From NCBI RefSeq assembly GCF_000381905.1, contig NZ_KB907248.1, positions 62,001 to 126,000 on the forward strand: 64,000 nt of DNA. Direction: 5' to 3'. Position numbers and translations under genes: made by a program. Shown one piece after another: positions 1-7,747 of this stretch. The stretch is from Paenibacillus fonticola DSM 21315. Lineage in GTDB: Bacteria > Bacillota > Bacilli > Paenibacillales > Paenibacillaceae. The notes under the pieces are model-generated. The model did no database searches and had not been told where the DNA came from. It was given only the letters and a program-made list of their open reading frames with translations. The first letter of the stretch is position 1. The number at the start of each line of letters is the position of its first letter.

Positions 1-2585
1 TCCCCGACCATGGCAAGCGTTGGCCCATAGGCCAAACCACCTTTGGCGAGTTTCGGAATTTCGGGTATGGTAAATCCAAGAGTTTTACCGCCAATACCCG
101 GCACCCACTCGGGCACGTCGATCTTTACTTTGTTGACCTGCCGGATCATCCAGTTTAACGCTTCGACTATAAGGTTGATCGCACCTTTGAAGATGCCGAC
201 AACGGCGTCAAATATACCGCTGAAAAACGTCTTTATGCCTTCCCAGGCTCGATTCCAGTCACCTGTGAAGACCCCTGCGATAAAATCAATGATGCCGCCT
301 AGCGCTTTGATGATTCCTTTCACAGCGTCAATGATACCGCCTAGCGCAGCACCTATAACTTTCAAGATCCCGTCAAAGATTTCAGCAAAGATCGGGCCCA
401 ATGTCTTTACGAGCCAGTTGACAATCGGCATCACAAATTTGTTGAGTATATCTAGTGCAGCTGAGGCAAGCTTCCCAATAAAATTAAGTACCTCCGTGAC
501 CAGTCCCTTAAGATGTTTATCCCATAGCTCCGTTAAAAATTTTAGTGCGCTTTGGGTGATAGGCTTTAAGAACTTCTCCCACAGATTCGTCCAAAGCTCC
601 TTTAGTTTATCTAAAGCTAACTTTAAACCATCAACAATCTTCTTGCCCCAGTCATCCCACCACTTGAACACGATGTCCAGCGCGTCCTGGATGATCTTTG
701 AAATAAGCTTCATGACCGGATCGACAACACCCTGCCAGATATCGTCAAATATTGCTTTAACCAGATCAAACAGGCTCTTAAATATGGCCTGCACACCTAT
801 CAGAAACTCGGTAAGTCTCGGTAATCCATCCGTGATGAACTTATCTATGATGGGGTATACTGCGTCCCATATGCTTTTGACTATGCCTAAGATCGAATCT
901 AGCAACCCGCCCAAAACATGCCCAACGAGCTCAATTCCACTTTGCCAAAACGGAATTAATCCGGTGTGAATCCAGTTTTTCAAAGGCTCGCCCAGTGAAA
1001 TAATATCCGTGAACATCTGGCTGAACTGATCTTTCCAACTTACAAGCACAGGAGCTATTGAGCCCCACGCTGTTTGAAAGCTCGGCCCAAACGTAGAAAC
1101 AACCCAATCCCAGCCTGTTTTAACACCTTCCCAAGCCCCGTCGAATGCAGCCTTAACGCTAGTAGCCAAGGCATCCATCTTAGCCTGTATTCCCGTGATA
1201 TCCATATCGGGCTGCTGCATTTCAAATCCGCCAGCACCGCCTCCGCCTCCTCCAGCATCGGCATCTGCGTCATTTTTGGAGAAGTCTAAAGTGTTGAGAT
1301 CATCAAATCCTGCAAGAGCTCCTTTGGCATCTTTTCCTGCCTTCTTCGCCTTCTTGCCATACCCTTCCATAGCCTTTCTAGCTGTTTCGATTCCCTTAGC
1401 CGCCTGGTAGGATTGTTGGTAGGTCTTGCCAAACAGTGCAGAGATGAATGTAGCAATGTAAGCCGTGATCTTAGCCAATCCAGCCATAAGCGCATTGATT
1501 GCTGGCAAGATCGCCTCATAGATCGGTTGAAACGCAACGCGAAGATTTGTCTGGATCGCATTGAGTGACGCTGCGAATTGGGCGTTCGTCTTAAGCGCGC
1601 CGCCCATATAGTCCTGAAATCCACGGATAGCCTTATACAGTACTGCAAAGACGAATACTTGCTTTAATATACGGCTTAACGCACGCGTGAAGGAGTTGCC
1701 CATTACGCCAGCGCCGCGCCCGGCAGAAGAAAAGGATTTATCTGCCCCAGCAGCCGCCTTGGCCGCTTTGTCTAAATTCCCTTTTACCTGCTTCAGCGGC
1801 TTGTTTGTGTTGACGATCTTCTGCCCGAGATTTTGGACTGGCTTCTCGGCGTTATCCGCAGCTTCGCCAGCATTTTTGATGCTATCCTCCAGCTCCCATA
1901 TCTTCTTAGCTGTCCTGTCGGAGGTCTGAGTAAGCCGAAGCAAAGTGGCTTCCGTGTTGACGATTTTCTCCTGAAGCTTGTTCTTCTTGCCCTCGTTAAA
2001 GGCCTCAGCATAAGCCTGCCTTAGCTCACCTAGTTTCCGCTCCTGAATCTCGATCTTAGCGTTCACATTATCTAATATAGCTGTCAGCTTCTCCATTTCA
2101 GCCTTGGCCGCTTCGACATCCATTTTAGGAGTCTTCACCTTAGGCGTAGATACGGCAGGTGTAGCAGCTGCAGCAGCCGATGGTTGGATATTGGGCACTA
2201 GCCTGCTAAAAATGGATGGCGGCTTTAGTCCGTTTAACTTGGATGCGATATCGTCAATGGCTTGTTCGGCAGCCGTTTTATTCTCTTCGATGGACTGCTT
2301 CATGGCTTTGCTCGCTGTATCAATAGACTTCACAAGACGGCCCTCCACAGCGGCCACCGATTGTTCCATGCCGTCGACAATGCCTTTCATGGCCGTTTCG
2401 GTTGTAGCCTTAAGCGTCTGCGAAATATTAGCTGCAAAACCTTTAAGACTAAAGCCACCGAAAGTGGATTGCAGGGATTTGGTCAGTTGCTGCCCGATCG
2501 CTCCGGCGGCCATTGTGATTTGCTTGCTTAAGTCGTTACCGCCGACCAACTCCAGACCAAGGCTAACCTTTCCCGCTTCTGACAT
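1..2585 (-). CDS. Tail tape measure protein (C-terminus cut by window edge)
   Basis: The minus-strand frame is open from an ATG at 2585 to the window edge, giving more than 860 residues with no stop. The ATG follows GGAGGTGA at good spacing. The N-terminal 150 residues are helical and Ala-rich, residues about 165-250 look like coiled coil, and then come long amphipathic and hydrophobic stretches with repeated Trp/Gly/Ile motifs (such as GGIIDAVKGIIKALG). This is typical of tape measure proteins, which set tail length and pass through the tail tube during DNA entry. Position directly after the tail chaperone genes supports the call. The last visible residues (GGLAYGPTLAMVG) resemble the conserved C-terminal part of such proteins, so perhaps only 100-200 residues are missing. 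Confidence 0.93.
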   Translation of the reverse strand, partial: MSEAGKVSLGLELVGGNDLSKQITMAAGAIGQQLTKSLQSTFGGFSLKGFAANISQTLKATTETAMKGIVDGMEQSVAAVEGRLVKSIDTASKAMKQSIEENKTAAEQAIDDIASKLNGLKPPSIFSRLVPNIQPSAAAAATPAVSTPKVKTPKMDVEAAKAEMEKLTAILDNVNAKIEIQERKLGELRQAYAEAFNEGKKNKLQEKIVNTEATLLRLTQTSDRTAKKIWELEDSIKNAGEAADNAEKPVQNLGQKIVNTNKPLKQVKGNLDKAAKAAAGADKSFSSAGRGAGVMGNSFTRALSRILKQVFVFAVLYKAIRGFQDYMGGALKTNAQFAASLNAIQTNLRVAFQPIYEAILPAINALMAGLAKITAYIATFISALFGKTYQQSYQAAKGIETARKAMEGYGKKAKKAGKDAKGALAGFDDLNTLDFSKNDADADAGGGGGGAGGFEMQQPDMDITGIQAKMDALATSVKAAFDGAWEGVKTGWDWVVSTFGPSFQTAWGSIAPVLVSWKDQFSQMFTDIISLGEPLKNWIHTGLIPFWQSGIELVGHVLGGLLDSILGIVKSIWDAVYPIIDKFITDGLPRLTEFLIGVQAIFKSLFDLVKAIFDDIWQGVVDPVMKLISKIIQDALDIVFKWWDDWGKKIVDGLKLALDKLKELWTNLWEKFLKPITQSALKFLTELWDKHLKGLVTEVLNFIGKLASAALDILNKFVMPIVNWLVKTLGPIFAEIFDGILKVIGAALGGIIDAVKGIIKALGGIIDFIAGVFTGDWNRAWEGIKTFFSGIFDAVVGIFKGAINLIVEALNWMIRQVNKVKIDVPEWVPGIGGKTLGFTIPEIPKLAKGGLAYGPTLAMVG

Positions 2586-2610
2586 CTAATCACCTCCCGC
2601 CAGACAACGT

Positions 2611-2643
2611 AAAAAGGGCGGCCCCTAATCTGGAGTCGCCCTT
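2611..2643 (-). terminator. Hairpin with T-run between tail chaperone and tape measure
   Basis: On the minus strand a 7-bp stem (AAGGGCG / CGCCCTT) overlaps the chaperone stop codon and is followed by TTTTA. It may be an attenuator rather than a full stop, because the tape measure gene lies directly downstream with no obvious promoter of its own. Confidence 0.5.
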
Positions 2644-3007
2644 AACCGAATGCTTGCTTTATGATGTTTTGGAATTCCTGTACAGCCTTTCTCGCTTCTT
2701 CGTCTGTCCATTTCGCCTGTTTTAGTTCCCGGGTCCGCCACTCGTTCCGGATCCGCCGTTGTTCCGGTGAAAAGTTCTTTAATCGCTCCCGGTCATTCTC
2801 GCTGCGGATCTGCACGATCTGCCCCAGCGGAGTCTCCGGCATAATGCCCGCCAATAGCGTGCAAAACTCATCCCAGGTCATATCTGGCTCTGTACGCAAG
2901 CGGATGCCGTATTGCATAGCAATGGAGGACTCGATTAGACCCCAATCCTCATAGAGGTCATACCACTGTTCAGGTGGTCGCTTGCTTGGCCGTGAGAAAT
3001 CGCGCCT
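2642..3007 (-). CDS. Tail assembly chaperone, frameshift extension (DUF5361-like)
   Basis: This frame is open from 3007 (just after a stop at 3008-3010) to the TAA at 2642. The first standard start is the ATG at 2917, giving 91 residues, but it has no ribosome site. Family-like sequence (EQWYDLYEDWGLIESS) begins upstream of that ATG and overlaps the end of the preceding gene. This resembles the second half of a G/GT-type tail chaperone made by ribosomal frameshifting, with the shifted product binding tail tube and tape measure during assembly. Relative to the preceding gene the frame is +1 (equivalent to -2). The match to DUF5361 is from memory of the family; the frameshift is inferred. Confidence 0.7.
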   Translation of the reverse strand, partial: RRDFSRPSKRPPEQWYDLYEDWGLIESSIAMQYGIRLRTEPDMTWDEFCTLLAGIMPETPLGQIVQIRSENDRERLKNFSPEQRRIRNEWRTRELKQAKWTDEEARKAVQEFQNIIKQAFG

Positions 3008-3305
3008 CTACGTCGTCGTAATCCTCGCCAAGCGCCCCTGCCAGAGCGGCAATAAAAATAATTTGATAATCGGCAAACGAGATATCAGAATCATTGATTT
3101 CCTTTACTGCTTCTTTGCCAAGTGCAAGTTCCAGTACTTCGTCAAGATATCCCGTACCGTCGGAGCCATCATCCATCTTGGCTTGAATCGCCAAGACGGT
3201 ATTCTTCCGGTTATCAATTTCATACGTTTTATCGCCTAACTTTAGCTTCGGGCGCTCATTGGTCAGCTTACTGGTAATATCAATTGTCTTTGACATAATT
3301 GTCAT
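2970..3305 (-). CDS. Tail assembly chaperone, first-frame product
   Basis: A 111-residue acidic protein, probably translated from the ATG at 3296 (MSKTIDIT) rather than the upstream MTI start. The gene sits between the tail tube and tape measure genes, the fixed place of the gpG-like chaperone in siphoviruses. It has an Asp/Glu-rich middle and a C-terminal end (EARFLTAKQATT) that overlaps the open reading frame of the next gene, as expected for a frameshift cassette. The function rests on position and size. The sequence has no motif that I recognise on its own. Confidence 0.75.
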   Translation of the reverse strand: MTIMSKTIDITSKLTNERPKLKLGDKTYEIDNRKNTVLAIQAKMDDGSDGTGYLDEVLELALGKEAVKEINDSDISFADYQIIFIAALAGALGEDYDDVEARFLTAKQATT

Positions 3306-3341
3306 CCTCTCAAATGAAATAGACGGCCACGGGGGCCGCCA

Positions 3342-3788
3342 TTATGCTGCTGTATAGTCTGGCTTCCCGTCACTCATCAGCTCGCACTCGAGAGCCGATA
3401 CAGCTGTCGAATCGCCTCCGTTTGGAGCTGTAACGTTAACGACACAGTCAAACTTCAGTGAAGAGCCGTCCGGGAACTCTATCTCCGCTTTACTGGAGCA
3501 TTCTAATCCAGCCTTCCAGGCGGTCTCTGCAATATAGTCATTACCCGGATCGCCTACGTGCCGCTTGCCGTTCAACGTGATACTAAACCCTTTGCCAGTC
3601 ATTAGCCGGCGCACCCAGCCCTCTGCCTCCATTGGATTCCACTCTTCCACATTGCCGTCAATCGCGATCTGAAATGTCTCCATTTCCTTGATAAGCGCCA
3701 TTTCGGCTTCCGTGCTGCTGCGGCCTTCGGTCCCGATTTTGAACTTGATATCGAAAACGGGAAACACTCCGCTTGTCACTTTTGGCAT
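3342..3788 (-). CDS. Major tail (tube) protein
   Basis: A 148-residue protein whose composition and position fit a tail tube subunit: beta-rich, with a loop of the type DGNVEEWNPMEAEGWVRR and an N-terminus beginning PKVTSGVFPVFD. Tube proteins stack as hexamers to build the non-contractile tail. The gene lies between the tail completion gene at 3798 and the tail chaperones at 3305, matching Gram-positive siphovirus order. No sheath gene is visible, which supports a siphovirus rather than a myovirus. The call comes from family resemblance and synteny. Confidence 0.85.
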   Translation of the reverse strand: MPKVTSGVFPVFDIKFKIGTEGRSSTEAEMALIKEMETFQIAIDGNVEEWNPMEAEGWVRRLMTGKGFSITLNGKRHVGDPGNDYIAETAWKAGLECSSKAEIEFPDGSSLKFDCVVNVTAPNGGDSTAVSALECELMSDGKPDYTAA

Positions 3789-3797
3789 ATCCCTAAC

Positions 3798-4190
3798 CTA
3801 CCTTTCATGATATATGTGTACCTCGATCACATATTCGAAAACACCTTCGCTATCAGTCCCGACATTAACCGGCTGCGGTGTGACCATGTGAAACTGTGAT
3901 ACCCGCTTGCCGCCGATCTCAATGCCAGAAACGCCGAAGAAGGCATTATACACTTCCTGGGCTTTGCGCTCGGCAACATCGGCGTTGCGCCCCCAGTGGA
4001 CTAGAATAGAAATAGGCTTGATAACATACCCAGTAGCATCCAAGCCGCCCACGGCAAGCCTGGACTGTGCTCCAGTCGTGTTATACAAGCCTATTGATTT
4101 ATCCGGCTTACCGATCTGCCCAATGTACCAATATGGGCTATCGATTGCCGTTTCAAGCCAATTCACTACATCGCCCAGCGTCATTGTCAT
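3798..4190 (-). CDS. Minor capsid / tail terminator-like protein (Minor_capsid_3 type)
   Basis: A 130-residue protein resembling the Minor_capsid_3 family of Firmicute phages, which are tail completion or tail terminator proteins at the head-tail joint. The central part (ISILVHWGRNADVAERKAQEVYNAFFG) and the C-terminal strand (EYVIEVHIYHER) are typical. It overlaps the upstream gene by four bases, showing translational coupling. It is third in a run of three consecutive Minor_capsid-type genes (4886 to 3798), which strengthens the family assignment. Confidence 0.8.
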   Translation of the reverse strand: MTMTLGDVVNWLETAIDSPYWYIGQIGKPDKSIGLYNTTGAQSRLAVGGLDATGYVIKPISILVHWGRNADVAERKAQEVYNAFFGVSGIEIGGKRVSQFHMVTPQPVNVGTDSEGVFEYVIEVHIYHER

Positions 4191-4561
4191 TTGATCAACC
4201 CCTTGCTGAGCTGCTTCACAAATTGCCCAAAGGTCTGCTGGACAAACTTTCGCTTATCCCCGGCATAATAAGGCTCCATCCATTTACCCCGGGCATTCGG
4301 GTTTTTGTCCTTGCGGAAATTGTACTCGGGATGCCAGTACAAGCGCCGGGCATAGGGCGTGTCATAGACCAGCCTGACCTTTCCCCGCTCCACAACTACA
4401 TGGCCACTGCGCTCGAGCTCTCCGATCTGCTTTGGAACGACCTGCGATGTAACGATATCCGTTCGGACTGCTTCGGCTGTCATCTCAATAGCTTGCTGTT
4501 GTATCTGATCAAGCCGCTTTAGTGCAGCCTGATTGAGTGTGACTTTAACATTCACCTTCAT
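4187..4561 (-). CDS. Minor capsid protein (Minor_capsid_2 / HK97 gp10-like)
   Basis: A 124-residue basic protein with an N-terminal strand and helix (KVTLNQAALKRLDQIQ) and the motif YARRLYWHPEYNF, which recalls the gp10-like head-tail joining family. Such proteins close the neck after DNA packaging. It lies one base after the upstream gene stop and overlaps the next gene, so the connector genes are tightly coupled. The assignment uses family resemblance plus position. Confidence 0.8.
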   Translation of the reverse strand: MKVNVKVTLNQAALKRLDQIQQQAIEMTAEAVRTDIVTSQVVPKQIGELERSGHVVVERGKVRLVYDTPYARRLYWHPEYNFRKDKNPNARGKWMEPYYAGDKRKFVQQTFGQFVKQLSKGLIK

Positions 4562-4562
4562 A

Positions 4563-4886
4563 TCAGCTCAGCTCCAATTCGGTACTGAACACGCTGCCGT
4601 CAGGGTTCCGTGGCCGCTTTGCTCGGAAGATGTTCTTTCGCTCCTCGCCGATCATTACGAAGCCTTCTATAACCTTGTCTGGATTAATGTCACCCTCGAT
4701 AATAATCAGGCCTGAAAGCAGTACAAGGCGACGTTCAGCGTCAAGTACCTGTCTGGACTTCTCGTCGTAGAAGCATTTGCCGTCATAGATCAGCGTCTCT
4801 TCCTCGCCATATCTGCCCTGCTCTGTTTGATACACCTTAACAGGAGTGACTTGGCTCCATTTCGGAAACGGGAAGCGCATCAGCAT
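4563..4886 (-). CDS. Minor capsid / head-tail connector protein (Minor_capsid_1 type)
   Basis: A 107-residue protein with an N-terminal MRFPFPKWSQVTPVKVY segment and beta-rich sequence, resembling the Minor_capsid_1 family (head closure or stopper proteins). It overlaps the end of the upstream connector gene. It forms a coupled series with the genes at 4880-5251, 4187-4561 and 3798-4190. A first Met-Leu pair precedes the second ATG; either could be used. Confidence 0.75.
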   Translation of the reverse strand: MLMRFPFPKWSQVTPVKVYQTEQGRYGEEETLIYDGKCFYDEKSRQVLDAERRLVLLSGLIIIEGDINPDKVIEGFVMIGEERKNIFRAKRPRNPDGSVFSTELELS

Positions 4887-5251
4887 AACCTCCGATCCGT
4901 AAGGCCGGTTGCCTTGAGCAAATTTAAAACGGCGCTAGAGGTCTGAATGCCCCCCGCGCCGCCCTCTTGCTCTTTATTAAAACTCATGGATATGCTACCC
5001 GCGCCAAATCCGCTAAATGGCACATCCAAAAAGTCACCGTATCGGTGCCTAAAGTCCGCATGCTGACAGACAGCCTTTTTAACCCGCAGCTGCTGGAATG
5101 GTGTCAGGTTATCGAAACCTAGCCCGATGATCCGGCTATACGTCAGGATATCGATCTCATCAGAAGCTTGTTCCAGCGCTTGGTTTAGCTTATCTGCGGA
5201 GATATCGCCAGTGCCATACTGTTCGTAATCCTCCGGTGTTGCATAAGGCAT
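4880..5251 (-). CDS. Head-tail connector (adaptor) protein
   Basis: A 123-residue, largely helical protein (YATPEDYEQYG at the start, then helices ending in VCQHADFRHRYG) that resembles the gp15/gp6-like adaptor bound to the portal ring. The second half is Gly/Ser-rich and likely flexible. It is the first of the connector genes after the capsid block and starts 14 bases after the HeH/LEM-type gene. Function is inferred from fold-like pattern and synteny. Confidence 0.75.
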   Translation of the reverse strand: MPYATPEDYEQYGTGDISADKLNQALEQASDEIDILTYSRIIGLGFDNLTPFQQLRVKKAVCQHADFRHRYGDFLDVPFSGFGAGSISMSFNKEQEGGAGGIQTSSAVLNLLKATGLTDRRLC

Positions 5252-5264
5252 GCTGCATCACCGC

Positions 5265-5606
5265 CTATTCTTTATCAGTCGGCGGTTCATCGCTGCCCTT
5301 TTGTTGCTCTTTACCGTCATTTAGCTGCTGGGCATCTTGAATTACCTTGAGGATATCTTCTTTCTTAGTAGCCTCTCCTAGGTCAATCTTCTTCTCTGCA
5401 GCGTATTCCTTGAGCTGGGGAACTGTCATCTTGTCGATAGGAACATCGCTAGACGGATTATCAGTCTCCGGATGCTCCACCGTATAGCCTTTAGCCTCAA
5501 ACCATGAAAGCAAATGCGGATCGTCCGTCTCGCCCACCCCGTTGATAAACATTACACTTGCAGACAGGCCTGTATATTGATTATTTGGCGCAATTACTCT
5601 AGCCAT
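5265..5606 (-). CDS. HeH/LEM-domain head protein
   Basis: A 113-residue protein. Residues about 1-45 form an N-terminal region (ARVIAPNNQYTGLSASVMFINGVGETDDP) seen in phage head accessory proteins. Residues about 57-92 (IDKMTVPQLKEYAAEKKIDLGEATKKED) match the HeH/LEM helix-extended-helix pattern. The tail is Gln/Lys/Glu-rich and probably disordered. It directly overlaps the next upstream gene stop. A role in head decoration or connector assembly is likely but not shown. Confidence 0.65.
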   Translation of the reverse strand: MARVIAPNNQYTGLSASVMFINGVGETDDPHLLSWFEAKGYTVEHPETDNPSSDVPIDKMTVPQLKEYAAEKKIDLGEATKKEDILKVIQDAQQLNDGKEQQKGSDEPPTDKE

Positions 5607-5827
5607 TATGGTTTATCCTCCTCTTCCGGTTCTTCCTCGTCAGTGTCGGGTTTCGGATAATCTGGCTCTAATGCATCCGGTGTCACTGTGCCATATCGCT
5701 GCGTATCTCGCTGTACAGAATACCCATCACCTTGCGGATCCAGCTTATCCGGCGTTGGCCCTCCTTGGCGCAGCCCGACATAGTAGCCGTTAACGTAGCC
5801 ATTCGGTAAATCGTCTTTATACTTCAT
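5606..5827 (-). CDS. Small acidic phage protein of unknown function
   Basis: A 73-residue protein with Tyr/Gly/Pro-rich N-terminus and a highly acidic C-terminus (DTDEEEPEEEDKP). It lies 13 bases after the major capsid gene and is translationally coupled to the next gene through a shared base at 5606. No domain is recognised. Its fixed place right after the capsid gene hints at a head-associated role, but this is only context. Confidence 0.6.
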   Translation of the reverse strand: MKYKDDLPNGYVNGYYVGLRQGGPTPDKLDPQGDGYSVQRDTQRYGTVTPDALEPDYPKPDTDEEEPEEEDKP

Positions 5828-5840
5828 TCGTTACACCGCC

Positions 5841-6794
5841 TTATTTGACTTTAATCTTACGCATAACCCCGGCAGCCTTCGTTGCTTTGAGCGCCACAGC
5901 TGCAACCATCTCGACTTCACCAGTCTTAACAGCGCCGCTTGTGGAATAGTCAGGCAACCAGGTACGCACAGGTGGCTGTCCAGCCATGCTCACACCATGG
6001 AATCCATCAAGACCAAGACGTGGAACATAAATACTCGTTTCGCCTGAAGCATTGATGTCAACAACAGGATCGTTCGTTCCTGCCTTAGCCCCCAAGTCAA
6101 CCAGTGGAATCTCATTGTACTTCTCAACCTGCTTACCGAACTCATCCCGAGTAATCGTGTAAGCCCCTGCGCGGCGGGCAACAGCTCTAATTTTTGCAAT
6201 CAATTTGGTGTTACCCATGATTGCGGACGGATCGCCATCAAGCCCCATCAGGAATTCGTCGAGTTGGTCAAGGAATGCTTTATAGTTAGAATCAACGGCC
6301 GTCGAACTGGACAGGTCAATTGCCGAAGTAGGAATATACTCCGTGCTCGAGCCTGTCAAAGCCTTATCCAATCCGTCAAATGCCTTGGCATCAACAGCGC
6401 TGTCACCATTAATAACCGTATCGTTAAATAGGGCTTGCGCGGCTTTAATCTTCTGCGTCATCTGCAAATTGACCTCATCCGTGATGCCACCCGTTCCAGC
6501 AATGATGCGGTCAATCTGAAACGTACCACCGAAGATTTTAAGGTCAACTGTGTAGCGCTGCTTACTGACCTCTTGCGGTGTGTACTCTTCGTTAACCGAA
6601 CGGAATTGTGCTGTCGGTTGAGTAATCAGGCGGGTATAACCATAGGTTAGGGTTGCACCGCCGCCTGTCGGGGAAACGGCATCATCAAACGTCAGATTCT
6701 CTAACAGAAAGTTATTTTTGCGGAACTCGTCGATTACGCCCACCGTTAAGGCATCCTGGACGTTTTTCTTTGCTTCACTCAATGTTACTGCCAT
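5841..6794 (-). CDS. Major capsid protein (HK97 fold)
   Basis: A 317-residue protein that begins AVTLSEAKKNVQDALTVGV and contains the long beta segment GATLTYGYTRLITQPTAQFR and a C-terminal IYVPRLGLDGFHGV region. These features resemble major capsid proteins of Firmicute siphoviruses with an HK97 fold. It follows the scaffold gene by 26 bases and has a GGAGTG ribosome site. Its N-terminus is not a long delta domain, which is consistent with the separate scaffold protein encoded upstream. Confidence 0.92.
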   Translation of the reverse strand: MAVTLSEAKKNVQDALTVGVIDEFRKNNFLLENLTFDDAVSPTGGGATLTYGYTRLITQPTAQFRSVNEEYTPQEVSKQRYTVDLKIFGGTFQIDRIIAGTGGITDEVNLQMTQKIKAAQALFNDTVINGDSAVDAKAFDGLDKALTGSSTEYIPTSAIDLSSSTAVDSNYKAFLDQLDEFLMGLDGDPSAIMGNTKLIAKIRAVARRAGAYTITRDEFGKQVEKYNEIPLVDLGAKAGTNDPVVDINASGETSIYVPRLGLDGFHGVSMAGQPPVRTWLPDYSTSGAVKTGEVEMVAAVALKATKAAGVMRKIKVK

Positions 6795-6820
6795 TATTGA
6801 TCACTCCTAAATTATTTAAA

Positions 6821-7402
6821 TTATTTTTGAAAATGTGCTGCAATAGCATCCTTGAGGGACGCCGTTGCAGGTGGTGGATTTGGATTCCCGCCACCCCCTA
6901 CCCGGAAGCCTGGGGGCGTCTGTTGCTGCTGATTGTCATCAGATTTAAAAAGAAACGCCTTGGTTTCTTGAAGCGTTTTAAGCTGCTCGTCCAGCCCTAC
7001 TACCTTGTCGTCGTTAACGATTAACTTATCTTTTTGCACCAATCCAGCTACTAAGTCCTCATCATGCACCTTGCCGGATAATGCGGACTTGATCGCGTTT
7101 GATAATTGCATCTCCTTCAGCTCAGATGCATGTTTCTCAGCAGCTGCCTTGTTTTCATTCGTCAACGTCTCAATCTGCTTTTTCAGTTCTTCCGACAGGC
7201 CGGCTGTCTTGCCTAGCTCCGTAATTTGCTTATCACGGTCAGTGACATCCTTCTCGGCCTTCTTTTTGGCTTCGGATAGTTCGTTGTACTGAGACTTCGG
7301 CACAAAATGCATAGGCAGTTCCTTACGCACCTCGGCGTCAATCTTCTCTACGTCCGTCTCCGCAATGCCTAATTTCTTCAAAAGCTCTTTCAACCAATCC
7401 AT
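6821..7402 (-). CDS. Capsid scaffold protein (gp20-like)
   Basis: A 193-residue, strongly charged protein. Residues about 40-100 are a long Lys/Glu/Ala coiled coil (SEAKKKAEKDVTDRDKQI and following), residues 100-150 are a helix-rich region, and the C-terminus is Gln/Pro/Gly-rich before a final basic helix (LKDAIAAHFQK). This layout is typical of phage scaffolds that guide capsid assembly and then leave. It stands directly before the capsid gene, with a GGAGG ribosome site. Confidence 0.85.
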   Translation of the reverse strand: MDWLKELLKKLGIAETDVEKIDAEVRKELPMHFVPKSQYNELSEAKKKAEKDVTDRDKQITELGKTAGLSEELKKQIETLTNENKAAAEKHASELKEMQLSNAIKSALSGKVHDEDLVAGLVQKDKLIVNDDKVVGLDEQLKTLQETKAFLFKSDDNQQQQTPPGFRVGGGGNPNPPPATASLKDAIAAHFQK

Positions 7403-7475
7403 TTATAATCAGCCTCCATTGATTTTTATAGCTGCTCTCCAGCTACGGGAGCGGGCCGCTATGCTCCGGCCTGAG

Positions 7476-7507
7476 CAAATAAGGCCCCGGTAGTCTCAAC
7501 CGGGGCC
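7476..7507 (-). terminator. Rho-independent terminator, second of a tandem pair
   Basis: A 9-bp GC stem (GGCCCCGGT / ACCGGGGCC) followed on the minus strand by TTATTT. Together with the hairpin at 7513-7542 it separates the terminase/portal group from the scaffold/capsid group. Confidence 0.75.
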
Positions 7508-7512
7508 CATAG

Positions 7513-7542
7513 AAAAAGCACCCTCGCTAAATGCGTGAGTGC
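7513..7542 (-). terminator. Rho-independent terminator, first of a tandem pair
   Basis: On the minus strand a 10-bp stem with one mismatch (GCACTCACGC / GCGAGGGTGC) is followed by TTTTT. It starts two bases after the stop codon of the gene at 7544. Confidence 0.8.
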
Positions 7543-7543
7543 C

Positions 7544-7747
7544 CTACTCAATAACTTCTATGCTTTTAATATCCGGCTCATCGATCATAGCCACGTGTGA
7601 GCCTTGGTCAAGTCCGATGGAGTCATAATCCCGATCCTCCATCACGCCTACTTCATAACTGATGGCCTCGCCTTCGAATATCTCCCCTTCTACGGTTTCA
7701 ATCCGTAGGCGCTTATGCATATAACTTGTTAGATCCTCCAATGTCAT
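7544..7747 (-). CDS. Small phage protein, Sm/SH3-like barrel pattern
   Basis: A 67-residue acidic protein. Its pattern of short strands (RLRIETVEGEIFEGEAISY, then IGLDQGSHVAMIDEPDIKSIEVIE) looks like a small Sm- or SH3-like barrel, but no family is certain. It overlaps the end of the minor capsid gene by four bases and is the last gene before the tandem terminators. It may work with the upstream head protein, which carries a toxin-like domain; no evidence shows this directly. Confidence 0.6.
   Translation of the reverse strand: MTLEDLTSYMHKRLRIETVEGEIFEGEAISYEVGVMEDRDYDSIGLDQGSHVAMIDEPDIKSIEVIE

Noticed and set aside
43-969. Long open frame on the plus strand across the left end, and similar plus-strand frames to 2589
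   Set aside because: They lie opposite the tape measure gene, which is one continuous minus-strand frame with proper start and protein-like composition; the plus-strand frames lack ribosome sites.
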